From Euryarchaeota archaeon UBA173 (GTDB taxonomy: Archaea > Thermoplasmatota > Poseidoniia > Poseidoniales > Thalassarchaeaceae): a DNA stretch of 6,562 bases. The notes beneath the pieces are model-generated. The model searched no databases, had not been told where the DNA came from, and saw nothing but the letters and a program-made list of their open reading frames with translations. Positions 1-5,699 of this stretch are shown one piece after another. Each line of letters opens with the position of its first letter. Within the stretch, counting starts at the first letter, position 1. Position numbers and translations under genes: made by a program. The DNA is taken from positions 1-6,562 of the forward strand of contig DAJH01000077.1 of assembly GCA_002498925.1 (NCBI GenBank), in the 5' to 3' direction.

Positions 1-36
1 CGTATATATGTTATAGAGATTCTCGAAAAAAAGTCA

Positions 37-52
37 AAAAAACGCGTTTTTT
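37..52. repeat. 16-bp perfect palindrome (A6-CGCG-T6)
   Basis: Six A, then CGCG, then six T read identically on both strands. As RNA this would be a weak A-U stem with almost no loop, ending in a U tract. As DNA it could be a protein-binding dyad or part of a bidirectional terminator. It lies about 90 bp upstream of purM, too far to overlap the likely purM promoter. Confidence 0.5.
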
Positions 53-70
53 GGAGAAACGGCTCTTAAT

Positions 71-95
71 CTTATTTTTTTTATTGAAATATCTC
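71..95 (+). promoter_or_regulatory. Possible TATA-type promoter for purM
   Basis: This is a T-rich segment ending in GAAATATC at 86-93. If that is the TATA element, transcription would start near 115, giving a leader of about 30 nt that contains the GGAG at 137-140 in front of the ATG at 145. No consensus was computed, so the call rests on composition and spacing only. The T8 tract inside it could equally be a terminator for an upstream gene. Confidence 0.3.
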
Positions 96-144
96 AGGGC
101 ATGGCAAGCGAGAGTATCATGAGCATTGTCGTATCCGGAGCGGC

Positions 145-1269
145 ATGGACGATGGGCCAATGGACTATGCGTCGAGTGGTGTGGACATAGATTCAGAGTC
201 AAAGGCGATATCGAGCCTGATTGGCGCCCTGTCTACCTCGAGCAGGGAAAGTGGCGTCATAGGTGCTCCCGTGCCGCTACCAGGTGGGTTTGGCGGCATT
301 ATCGAATTCGGTGACTCCAGGCTTGCTCTGGCGACTGATGGGGTTGGCTCCAAGCTGCAGATTGCTAATCACCTTGGAAGGCTGGAGGGAGTGGGGATTG
401 ACTGTGTAGCAATGAACGTCAATGATCTCATATGCGTGGGTGCAGAGCCGATTGCCTTTGTTGACTACATCGCGGTTCCTGAAACCATTCCCTCTGTTCA
501 TGCAGCACTCGGCTCATCCCTATCTGAGGCTTGTTCCATCGCTCGTGTCACGTTGGCGGGAGGGGAGACAGCTACCCTTCCAGGAATAGTGAAGGAGTTG
601 GATATGTCAGGGACTGCTTTGGGGTGGTTTCCAGAGGGTGGTGAGATAACTGGTTCTAGATTGGCTCCGGGGGATGTGATTGTTGGTCTGCCGAGCAGTG
701 GAATCCACTCCAATGGTTACACTTTGGTAAGGGCTGTATTGGATAGGTCGGGCCTTTCACTTGATTCTCCTGCGCCTTTCGAAGCGAATCACCCGGGTCG
801 TGAGATCAGGAGATTCCCTGGATGTGATGGAGAAGTGAGCATTGGCGAGGTACTTCTGAATCCGACTAGGATTTACGTCGATCCGATTGTTGATCTGATT
901 AATCTTTGCAGATCTGGAGAGGGGCCCTGTGACATCGGTGATATCAAAGCCATAGCACACATTACTGGGGGTGGGCTGTCTAATCTACTCCGCCTACACG
1001 AGTCCCTTGGGTGGCATATCTCAGACCCACTGCCTGTTTCTCCGGAGTTTGATTGGATTGCCGAGGTTGGGGAGGTGCAGATCAAGGAGATGCACAGGAC
1101 ATTCAACATGGGGATGGGGATGGCACTTGCTGTTTCGGGGCCAGTTGGAGAAGTCGTAAGTTCTTGGGTCGCCGAGAGGCTCCCAGGGACGCGAATAGTG
1201 GGTGAAATAAGGGACCAGGGGCACAAAGTAACCCATGTGGATAGTAGAGTTTCATTCGACCACTACTGA
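145..1269 (+). CDS. purM: Phosphoribosylformylglycinamidine cyclo-ligase (AIR synthetase, PurM)
   Basis: This is the cytoplasmic enzyme of de novo purine synthesis that closes the imidazole ring, converting FGAM plus ATP to AIR. The 374-residue product carries the PurM landmarks in order: the YASSGVDID start (8-16), the DGVGSKL nucleotide-binding loop (65-71), GIDCVAMNVNDL (84-95), GGET (139-142), SSGIHSNGYTLVR (184-196), NPTRIYV (239-245), HITGGG (272-277) and FNMGMGM (320-326). It is about 30 residues longer than E. coli PurM, partly through a longer linker at roughly 205-235. The ATG at 145 is chosen because GGAG lies four bases before it. An in-frame ATG at 160 lacks such a site but would still keep the conserved N-terminus. 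trm1 follows on the same strand after a short gap and may be cotranscribed. No key motif is missing. Confidence 0.96.
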   Translation: MDDGPMDYASSGVDIDSESKAISSLIGALSTSSRESGVIGAPVPLPGGFGGIIEFGDSRLALATDGVGSKLQIANHLGRLEGVGIDCVAMNVNDLICVGAEPIAFVDYIAVPETIPSVHAALGSSLSEACSIARVTLAGGETATLPGIVKELDMSGTALGWFPEGGEITGSRLAPGDVIVGLPSSGIHSNGYTLVRAVLDRSGLSLDSPAPFEANHPGREIRRFPGCDGEVSIGEVLLNPTRIYVDPIVDLINLCRSGEGPCDIGDIKAIAHITGGGLSNLLRLHESLGWHISDPLPVSPEFDWIAEVGEVQIKEMHRTFNMGMGMALAVSGPVGEVVSSWVAERLPGTRIVGEIRDQGHKVTHVDSRVSFDHY

Positions 1270-1273
1270 TTTT

Positions 1274-1287
1274 CACTGACGTCAATG
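1274..1287. repeat. Imperfect palindrome centred on TGACGTCA
   Basis: A perfect 8-bp palindrome (TGACGTCA, 1277-1284) is extended on both sides so that six of seven base pairs over 14 bp match. It sits in the short gap between the purM stop and the trm1 start, and TGACGT recurs at 1312-1317. It could be an operator, but an 8-bp palindrome can arise by chance. Confidence 0.25.
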
Positions 1288-1307
1288 CCTTGAGTCATGA
1301 GGGTGTC

Positions 1308-1314
1308 GGGGTGA
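1308..1314 (+). promoter_or_regulatory. Shine-Dalgarno site of trm1
   Basis: GGGGTGA matches the archaeal anti-SD complement GGAGGTGA well. It leaves one base before the GTG at 1316 but four before the next in-frame GTG at 1319. The pentapeptide-repeat gene has the same GGTGA-four bases-start arrangement, so this site favours 1319 as the true trm1 start. Confidence 0.5.
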
Positions 1315-1315
1315 C

Positions 1316-2644
1316 GTGGTGTCAGACGAGCCAATGGGGTGGCCCGGGGTCATCCATAGGGAAGGCCGTACCGTCATGAGGGTGGCTGAGAAGCCCATGG
1401 AGGGACGTAGGGGGCCCGCAGCCAAGGGAGCAGGGGCGTTTCTCAATCCAGCTATGGCCGGCAGTAGGACCCGAAGTGTTCTCCTATTGCAATATGCAAT
1501 CGAAAGCGGGATTCTAGGGGATGGGGCGATATACGCACTAGATGGTCTAGCGGCAACGGGAGTTCGTGCTAGAAGATGGATAAACGAGCTACCTCGGGAA
1601 AGCGCGGAGAGGCTTGACATTGTGATGGGCGATCTTGATGAAGATTCGCTTTCTTGGGCGGTGAGGAACCATCTCGATTTCCCACCCCCTCATGGCAAGG
1701 GTAAGTTGCAAGCCACGAAGGGCGATCTGCGGGCAATGGTTCTCAACCACGGCAGGCACTGGGTCGACATCGATCCATACGGTTCGCCTGTCCCCTTCTT
1801 AGACACGGCAGTTCAGTCATTGGCCAGAGGAGGTGTGATCGAAGTCAGTGCAACGGATACAGCAGCTTTGACTGGTTCCTCTAAGGATCCACTGCTTAGG
1901 AGATACGGGGCCAGAGTAAGAACGGATGGTCTGGCTCACGACTCGGCCTTGAGGGTCCTGCTTGCAACTCTTGCTAGAACTGCTGCAAGGCATGATAGGG
2001 CCATAGTCCCCCTAATGTCCATCTGGGATTCGCATCACCTGCGTGTTTCGGCTCGTACGATCAAGAGAAAGGGGGCGGCCAGTGAGGTGGAGAGTAATCT
2101 TGGCTGGAGAGTTCATTCCCCTAGCGTCGATGAGGTCGCCTCATCCATCCAATCCGGCTTACAACCAGAAACACCTCTCGAAAAATTGCCAATGGACTGC
2201 ATGCTACCACTGTCGTACCCAGTCATGAGAGATGACGGTAGGGTTTCCGGACCACTGTGGATTGGCAGCATGGGCGATGAAGGCGCTATGGCGTCGATGA
2301 CGGAAGAAAGGGCGCTGTCCATGTGTACCACTGCGTATGAGGAGGGAGACGTAGCTGGCTGGTCAGAGGCTGATTTCGAAAGGGAGTCTCGAAGAGTGTC
2401 AAGAAGCGTCAGGAACATCCATGAAGAGTCGGGAGTTGTTGACTCCCCCCATCACATCGTAGTGGACGATCTCTCGAGTTGGCTGGAGATTCCAGGGCCC
2501 CCGAGCCCGAGGTCTTTGGCTGAGTGCTTGAAAGAGAGAGGCTTCAGGGCAGGACTCACACACTATGGCAAACCATCCATCAGAACTGATGCTCCTTGGA
2601 TTGAAATCTTGGAGGCTACGATGTCTCTTCAGCCCCCGATGTAG
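1316..2644 (+). CDS. trm1: tRNA (guanine26-N2)-dimethyltransferase (Trm1)
   Basis: This SAM-dependent enzyme methylates N2 of G26 in tRNA, giving m2G and m2,2G. Trm1 is typical of archaea and eukaryotes. Counting from the GTG at 1316, the 442-residue product shows FLNP near the N-terminus (42-45), the SAM-binding motif DGLAATGVRARRW (76-88), the catalytic DIDPYGSP (151-158), ATDTAALTG (179-187), GPLWIG (312-317) and GKPSIRTDAPW (418-428) in the C-terminal tRNA-binding domain. The adjacent GTG at 1319 has better Shine-Dalgarno spacing and may be the real start. Later ATGs would cut into the conserved N-terminus. Unusually, the region before GPLWIG, where many archaeal relatives have paired zinc cysteines, has none: the whole protein holds three scattered cysteines. 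The 3' end overlaps the convergent moaA gene by 16 bp. Confidence 0.94.
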   Translation: MVSDEPMGWPGVIHREGRTVMRVAEKPMEGRRGPAAKGAGAFLNPAMAGSRTRSVLLLQYAIESGILGDGAIYALDGLAATGVRARRWINELPRESAERLDIVMGDLDEDSLSWAVRNHLDFPPPHGKGKLQATKGDLRAMVLNHGRHWVDIDPYGSPVPFLDTAVQSLARGGVIEVSATDTAALTGSSKDPLLRRYGARVRTDGLAHDSALRVLLATLARTAARHDRAIVPLMSIWDSHHLRVSARTIKRKGAASEVESNLGWRVHSPSVDEVASSIQSGLQPETPLEKLPMDCMLPLSYPVMRDDGRVSGPLWIGSMGDEGAMASMTEERALSMCTTAYEEGDVAGWSEADFERESRRVSRSVRNIHEESGVVDSPHHIVVDDLSSWLEIPGPPSPRSLAECLKERGFRAGLTHYGKPSIRTDAPWIEILEATMSLQPPM

Positions 2645-3627
2645 GACATCTCCACTCTCTCCCTGTCGATTGTTTCTTCTGATCTGGTCTCGGAGTATCT
2701 ATCTTCGCGGTCCTGCCAGTACTGCCTGACTAGAGTCTCCATTTCAATATCAGAGTGCCCATTCCTCAAGGGGGTCAGGAGATCGAGGCCCCGGTTTGAG
2801 AACAGGCATGTGAATAGCCTTCCATCAGCAGAAATCCTGGCCCTTGTACAGTGCCTGCAGAATGGTTCCGTGACGCTGGTGATAATTCCGACCTCGTTTC
2901 CCCCCGGAAGGAGGTATCGCTTGGCAACATCACTATCCTTCGTGGGTTCAATGGATTCAAGACTCCCAATCTTTTTCCTAATCTCATCCGCTGTGACTAC
3001 CTCGTCAAGGCTCCATCCATTCGTATTACCTACATCCATGAACTCGATGAATCGGATAGCAATATCCCTATTCGAAAATCGTTCGATGAGTTCGACTATC
3101 TCGTCCTCGTTAGAGTTCTTCCTTACTACTGTGTTGATCTTGATGGGGCCCAATCCGACTGATTCTGCGGCCTCTATCCCTGCTAGAACTGAGGCGACAG
3201 TGTGACCGGAGTCAGTAATCGCCGCAAATGTCGCCTCATCTATCGCGTCAAGGCTCACGGTAACTCGGTCTAATCCCGCAGCTGAAAGGGCTGGTGCATA
3301 TCTGGGCAGGAGAACGCCATTGGTCGTCATGGCAATTTCGACTTTCCTCAGGGCAATCATCGAGACTAGCTCATGCAGATTCCTGCGAAGTAGCGGTTCT
3401 CCGCCGGTGAGCCGTACTTTCTCTACGCCAAGTGACACAAAAATTCCAACTAATCTGTCTATCTCCTCGAATGTCATTATGTGAGAACGTTCCATGAATG
3501 GGAAGTCGTTTCCGAACACCTCCCTTGGCATACAATATCGGCAACGGAAGTTGCACCTGTCGGTAACGGAAATTCTCAAATCGCGAAGAGCCCTTCCGAG
3601 TCTGTCTGTTACTTCGGGTCCCGCCAC
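2629..3627 (-). CDS. moaA: GTP 3',8-cyclase (radical SAM, molybdenum cofactor step 1)
   Basis: MoaA converts GTP to 3',8-cyclo-GTP, the first step to molybdopterin, using two [4Fe-4S] clusters. From the GTG at 3627 (332 residues) I see the radical-SAM triad CNFRCRYC (cysteines 25, 29, 32), TGGEP (74-78), and the second, MoaA-specific cluster motif CRHC-x13-C (257, 260, 274). The chain ends in Gly-Gly (331-332), the C-terminal motif known to be important in MoaA/MOCS1A. The longest frame begins at a TTG at 3669, but the extra 14 residues form a Pro-rich stretch antisense to the strong Shine-Dalgarno of the divergent nfuA gene. I therefore prefer GTG 3627, although neither start has a clear ribosome site. 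No other Moco gene is nearby. The 3' end overlaps trm1. Confidence 0.94.
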   Translation of the reverse strand: MAGPEVTDRLGRALRDLRISVTDRCNFRCRYCMPREVFGNDFPFMERSHIMTFEEIDRLVGIFVSLGVEKVRLTGGEPLLRRNLHELVSMIALRKVEIAMTTNGVLLPRYAPALSAAGLDRVTVSLDAIDEATFAAITDSGHTVASVLAGIEAAESVGLGPIKINTVVRKNSNEDEIVELIERFSNRDIAIRFIEFMDVGNTNGWSLDEVVTADEIRKKIGSLESIEPTKDSDVAKRYLLPGGNEVGIITSVTEPFCRHCTRARISADGRLFTCLFSNRGLDLLTPLRNGHSDIEMETLVRQYWQDREDRYSETRSEETIDRERVEMSYIGG

Positions 3628-3633
3628 ATACCC

Positions 3634-3645
3634 AGGAGGGGGAGG
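3634..3645 (+). promoter_or_regulatory. Shine-Dalgarno region deciding the nfuA start
   Basis: AGGAGG (3634-3639) and a second GGAGG (3641-3645) precede the ATG at 3649 by nine and three bases. This purine block fixes 3649 as the start rather than the much earlier in-frame start at 3481, which would lie antisense within moaA. Confidence 0.65.
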
Positions 3646-3648
3646 AAG

Positions 3649-4272
3649 ATGATAGTGATACCCGAGCAAGCCTTGAATAATGACCGGATGTTACGAGAGC
3701 CGAGAGAGATGTTGAGCTTCAGCCCCAAGGCCAAGGAAATGCTAGATCATTTCGCCGAAGCGACGGAGGAGATTAGCGAAGTCTGCCTCAGAGTCGAAAT
3801 TACTGGAAGGGGCAAGGACGGTTTCCAATATGATTTGCAGTTTATCGAGAGCAAGGATGCGAAGGAGGCAGACATAGAGATAGAGGTGGACGGGATGGCG
3901 GTGTTCGTCGATCCAAAGAGTGCGAAATACCTTGAAGGCACCACTTTAGACTATCAAGAGACGCTGATGGGAGGCGGATTTAGTTTCGAAAACCCCAACC
4001 CATTGTGGATGGATGAAATTTCCAAGGCAGTTGCAGAGATAATTGAAACCGAAGTCAATCCGGCCGTGGCCTCACATGGAGGACATGTTGAATTGATGGG
4101 TGTAGAAGATGGCAAGGCGGTAATAGTGTTCGGAGGAGGATGCCAGGGTTGTGGAATGGCTGATGTTACTCTGAAGCAGGGCGTGGAGAGTATGATCAAA
4201 GACCACGTTCCTTCGATCGCCGAGGTTATTGATGCAACGGATCACGCTGCTGGAACTAACCCGTTCTACTGA
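3649..4272 (+). CDS. nfuA: NfuA-like Fe-S carrier: degenerate A-type domain fused to Nfu domain
   Basis: This is a likely carrier of a [4Fe-4S] cluster to apo-proteins. The 207-residue product has two parts. Residues about 20-115 resemble an IscA/SufA/HesB (A-type) domain but hold a single cysteine (C46) and lack the C-terminal cysteine pair, so this half cannot bind a cluster in the usual way. Residues about 120-207 form an Nfu domain with NPAVASHGGHVELM (137-150) and the ligand motif GGGCQGCGMADVTLK (162-176; C165 and C168). The ending DATDHAAGTNPFY parallels the end of E. coli NfuA, which has the same architecture and a slightly shorter length. ATG 3649 follows a strong Shine-Dalgarno; ATGs at 3688 and 3709 are alternatives. 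The gene is divergent from moaA, whose product needs two [4Fe-4S] clusters, and it abuts the PAC2-family gene tail to tail. Confidence 0.88.
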   Translation: MIVIPEQALNNDRMLREPREMLSFSPKAKEMLDHFAEATEEISEVCLRVEITGRGKDGFQYDLQFIESKDAKEADIEIEVDGMAVFVDPKSAKYLEGTTLDYQETLMGGGFSFENPNPLWMDEISKAVAEIIETEVNPAVASHGGHVELMGVEDGKAVIVFGGGCQGCGMADVTLKQGVESMIKDHVPSIAEVIDATDHAAGTNPFY

Positions 4273-4283
4273 TTAGAGAATCA
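4270..4283. other. Short dyad spanning the abutting stop codons of nfuA and the PAC2 gene
   Basis: TGATT, a four-base AGAG loop, and AATCA form a perfect 5-bp inverted repeat. The nfuA stop (TGA, 4270-4272) and the PAC2-gene stop (TAA on minus, 4273-4275) lie in its left arm and the first base of its loop. No T tract follows on either strand, so it is not a classical terminator. It could be chance or a weak convergent-transcription signal. Confidence 0.25.
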
Positions 4284-5040
4284 TCGGGACGTCGTCCTCG
4301 TCATCTGGCCCGGGAGCTGGTAATGCTGTTGACTGGGCTCTTTCGAAGGCCTCCCTTACTCTCTCCTCTATGCTACGGGCGTCTTCCAATAGCTCCTGAA
4401 CTGGAATTTCCATATCCAATATCTCACTGAGGCCGTCGATAGCCATCAACGCGGCACGGGCATCTGGGTACATTGGATTACACTCGGCCAGCAGGGCTGT
4501 TACTTCTAGGCCCCTTCTCTCGCCCTCTGCAATAAGATAGCCCGAAATTCCCGATACTATCCCCTGTTGGATCTGTTGAACGCCCGCGTCACTCAAGCCA
4601 TCCCTCCCGGAGGAGGTAGAGGAGACTCCCCACAGATCGCTGTCCTCCTTGATGCCCAGATCATTGCTGACAACCCCATCAATGACTATCAATCTCTCAA
4701 AACCTCCCTTTGTGAACCACTCCAATACGGTTTCTCCGAAGTATGCGTCATTCTCCGGGGGGAATTGTATCTCGGCTGTGAAAACACCAATCCCATCGCC
4801 CTGGTAGACTCTTACGGGGTGCTTTGGGACTGAATCATGGATTAGTGCGATGGCGGGAAACTTGGGGTGCATCACGGTCCCCATGGGCGATAGTTCGAGG
4901 GATTTGATCAGATGTGTGGCTGCTATCACCCCAACTGAGCCGACCGTGGAAAAACCACAGATTGCTGTTCCTCCTAGCTTGGAAGGGTCAGCATTGGCAT
5001 GAAGGACCAATGGATAACCGGCACTGGAGTCTTCCCTCAT
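4273..5040 (-). CDS. PAC2 family protein (proteasome assembly chaperone-like)
   Basis: This is a member of the PAC2 family, whose eukaryotic and archaeal representatives help assemble 20S proteasomes; the role here is inferred from family only. From ATG 5040 the product has 255 residues. The N-terminal half shows the family's Gly-rich segment CGFSTVGSVGVIAATHLI (28-45) and a strand LIVIDGVVS (117-125). The C-terminal half has GLEVTALLAECNPMYPDARAA (177-197), the characteristic E-x-x-x-x-x-PD-x-x-AA pattern, then a helical segment (about 203-236). It ends in an acidic tail closing with PMIL, so the C-terminal hydrophobic-Tyr-X motif used by several proteasome activators is absent. ATG 5040 has AGAGG (5049-5053) eight bases upstream. 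A TTG at 5064 is a longer alternative. Promoter and start region are shared with the divergent winged-helix gene. Confidence 0.87.
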   Translation of the reverse strand: MREDSSAGYPLVLHANADPSKLGGTAICGFSTVGSVGVIAATHLIKSLELSPMGTVMHPKFPAIALIHDSVPKHPVRVYQGDGIGVFTAEIQFPPENDAYFGETVLEWFTKGGFERLIVIDGVVSNDLGIKEDSDLWGVSSTSSGRDGLSDAGVQQIQQGIVSGISGYLIAEGERRGLEVTALLAECNPMYPDARAALMAIDGLSEILDMEIPVQELLEDARSIEERVREAFERAQSTALPAPGPDDEDDVPMIL

Positions 5041-5082
5041 TGCCGGTGCCTCTGCTTTGAGCAATTTAATGGTAGCCCGCGC

Positions 5083-5102
5083 TTAGATATTGCATTTTCT
5101 AA
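5083..5102. promoter_or_regulatory. Imperfect 20-bp palindrome over the likely PAC2-gene promoter
   Basis: TTAGA (5083-5087) and TCTAA (5098-5102) are exact inverted repeats around a TGCA core, with eight of ten base pairs complementary overall. On the minus strand the segment reads GCAATATC, a possible TATA element about 45 bases before the ATG at 5040. That would place the start of transcription near 5062 and leave room for the AGAGG ribosome site. The overlap of dyad and TATA candidate is what an operator would look like, but no binding factor is known. Confidence 0.35.
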
Positions 5103-5118
5103 CTTTGTTAAGGAAATG

Positions 5119-5141
5119 AGCGAAATAATAACTTGATAATA
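5119..5141 (+). promoter_or_regulatory. BRE/TATA-like promoter of the winged-helix gene
   Basis: CGAAA followed by TAATAA (5121-5131) resembles a BRE plus TATA arrangement. Transcription would begin about 25 bases later, near 5152, giving a leader of about 11 nt that still contains the GGTG at 5155-5158 before the ATG at 5163. This supports ATG 5163 rather than the in-frame TTG at 5133, which lies inside the promoter. Confidence 0.4.
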
Positions 5142-5162
5142 AGACGCCCTCTGCGGTGGAAC

Positions 5163-5690
5163 ATGAGCGAAGAAGAGGCTGGTGTGATGGGTAGGATATA
5201 CATCAAAGTTGGATCCGAAGAGATTGATCTCACTGGCGAGGAGGGGGAAGTCTCTGAAAGCTTCAGTAAGATATTGAAGACCGATACATGGCAGTCGGCG
5301 CTCTCGAAGATTCGTAGGGCGAGGGATGCTGCAATAGAGGAGGCGACTGAGCGTGCAAAGATGGCTGGCATCCCTGAGAGGGGTTCGTCTTTCAAGCAGC
5401 TATTGTCATCTTGCGGTGTCGACAAGACTTCGGATGTGATTCTTTCTTCTATTCATTATCTCAGAAATGTCGAGAGGGAGAGGGATACGCCGCCCAGGGA
5501 GATTAGGAGACTCATTTCACAAACGGGGGAGTGGACTGAGGAGGAGGTCGAGAAATGGAATCTTTCCCTGTACATCAACAGGATGATAGAGGGCGATTTG
5601 CTAACTTACCCAGATGGGAGTCCGAAGAAGAATCGGTTCGTCGTCTTGACGGATTCTGGGCTTGATCATTTGGAAGATCTGTCGATCTGA
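5163..5690 (+). CDS. Unrecognised protein with predicted C-terminal winged helix
   Basis: I do not recognise this 175-residue soluble protein. Residues 10-37 look like a beta hairpin followed by a helix (RIYIKVGSEEIDLTG). Residues 41-70 are helical and highly charged. Residues about 110-172 fit a winged helix: PPREIRRLI, then TEEEVEKWNLSLYINRMIEGDLL as the helix-turn-helix part, a wing with DGSPKKNRFVVLT, and a closing helix SGLDHLEDL. It may therefore bind nucleic acid or act as an adaptor, but this is inferred from pattern alone. There is one cysteine (C84), and no membrane segment or signal peptide is visible. ATG 5163 is chosen for the GGTG at 5155-5158 and the promoter position; TTG 5133 would add ten residues. 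Its TGA stop lies within the ribosome site of the pentapeptide-repeat gene, so the two are probably translated together. Confidence 0.8.
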   Translation: MSEEEAGVMGRIYIKVGSEEIDLTGEEGEVSESFSKILKTDTWQSALSKIRRARDAAIEEATERAKMAGIPERGSSFKQLLSSCGVDKTSDVILSSIHYLRNVERERDTPPREIRRLISQTGEWTEEEVEKWNLSLYINRMIEGDLLTYPDGSPKKNRFVVLTDSGLDHLEDLSI

Positions 5691-5697
5691 GGTGATT
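5689..5697 (+). promoter_or_regulatory. Shine-Dalgarno of the pentapeptide gene, overlapping the upstream stop
   Basis: GAGGTGATT is a near-complete match to the archaeal anti-SD complement. Its first two bases are part of the upstream TGA stop (5688-5690), and it precedes the TTG start at 5700 at normal spacing. It decides the non-ATG start and suggests translational coupling. Confidence 0.7.
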
Positions 5698-5699
5698 AT

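Larger units (their letters stand above)
1..144. other. AT-rich intergenic region upstream of purM
   Basis: I see no credible gene here. The stretch holds two A7 tracts (26-32 and 36-42), a T6 tract (47-52), a T8 tract (75-82) and a TATATAT run at 3-9. The T tracts could terminate a plus-strand gene lying left of the window, because archaeal transcription often stops at U-rich runs. The A tracts would do the same on the minus strand. The TATATAT run could instead be a promoter for a divergent gene outside the window. A 29-codon ORF (ATG at 101, stop at 188-190) overlaps the start of purM and is not supported by anything else. Confidence 0.6.

Noticed and set aside
101..190. 29-codon ORF possibly acting as a leader peptide before purM
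   Set aside because: It overlaps the purM start out of frame, has no regulatory codon run and no attenuator-like hairpins.
873..1226. 117-codon minus-strand ORF inside purM
   Set aside because: It is antisense to conserved PurM motifs (HITGGG, FNMGMGM); its composition is that of a shadow frame.
1282..1620. 112-codon minus-strand ORF over the trm1 start
   Set aside because: It overlaps the conserved Trm1 SAM-binding region on the other strand and has no recognisable features.
2810..3205. 131-codon plus-strand ORF inside moaA
   Set aside because: It is entirely antisense to well-conserved MoaA coding sequence, with no recognisable domain and no promoter or ribosome site.
3481..3648. N-terminal extension of the nfuA frame back to 3481
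   Set aside because: It lies antisense to the conserved N-terminal radical-SAM region of moaA, shows no resemblance to A-type or Nfu proteins, and a strong Shine-Dalgarno marks the ATG at 3649.
3628..3669. Pro-rich N-terminal extension of MoaA from the TTG at 3669
   Set aside because: The proline codons are the reverse complement of the nfuA ribosome site, and a GTG at 3627 gives a normal MoaA N-terminus. Kept only as an alternative start.
5133..5162. TTG start at 5133 for the winged-helix gene
   Set aside because: It lies inside the probable promoter and has no ribosome site, whereas ATG 5163 has GGTG at suitable spacing.
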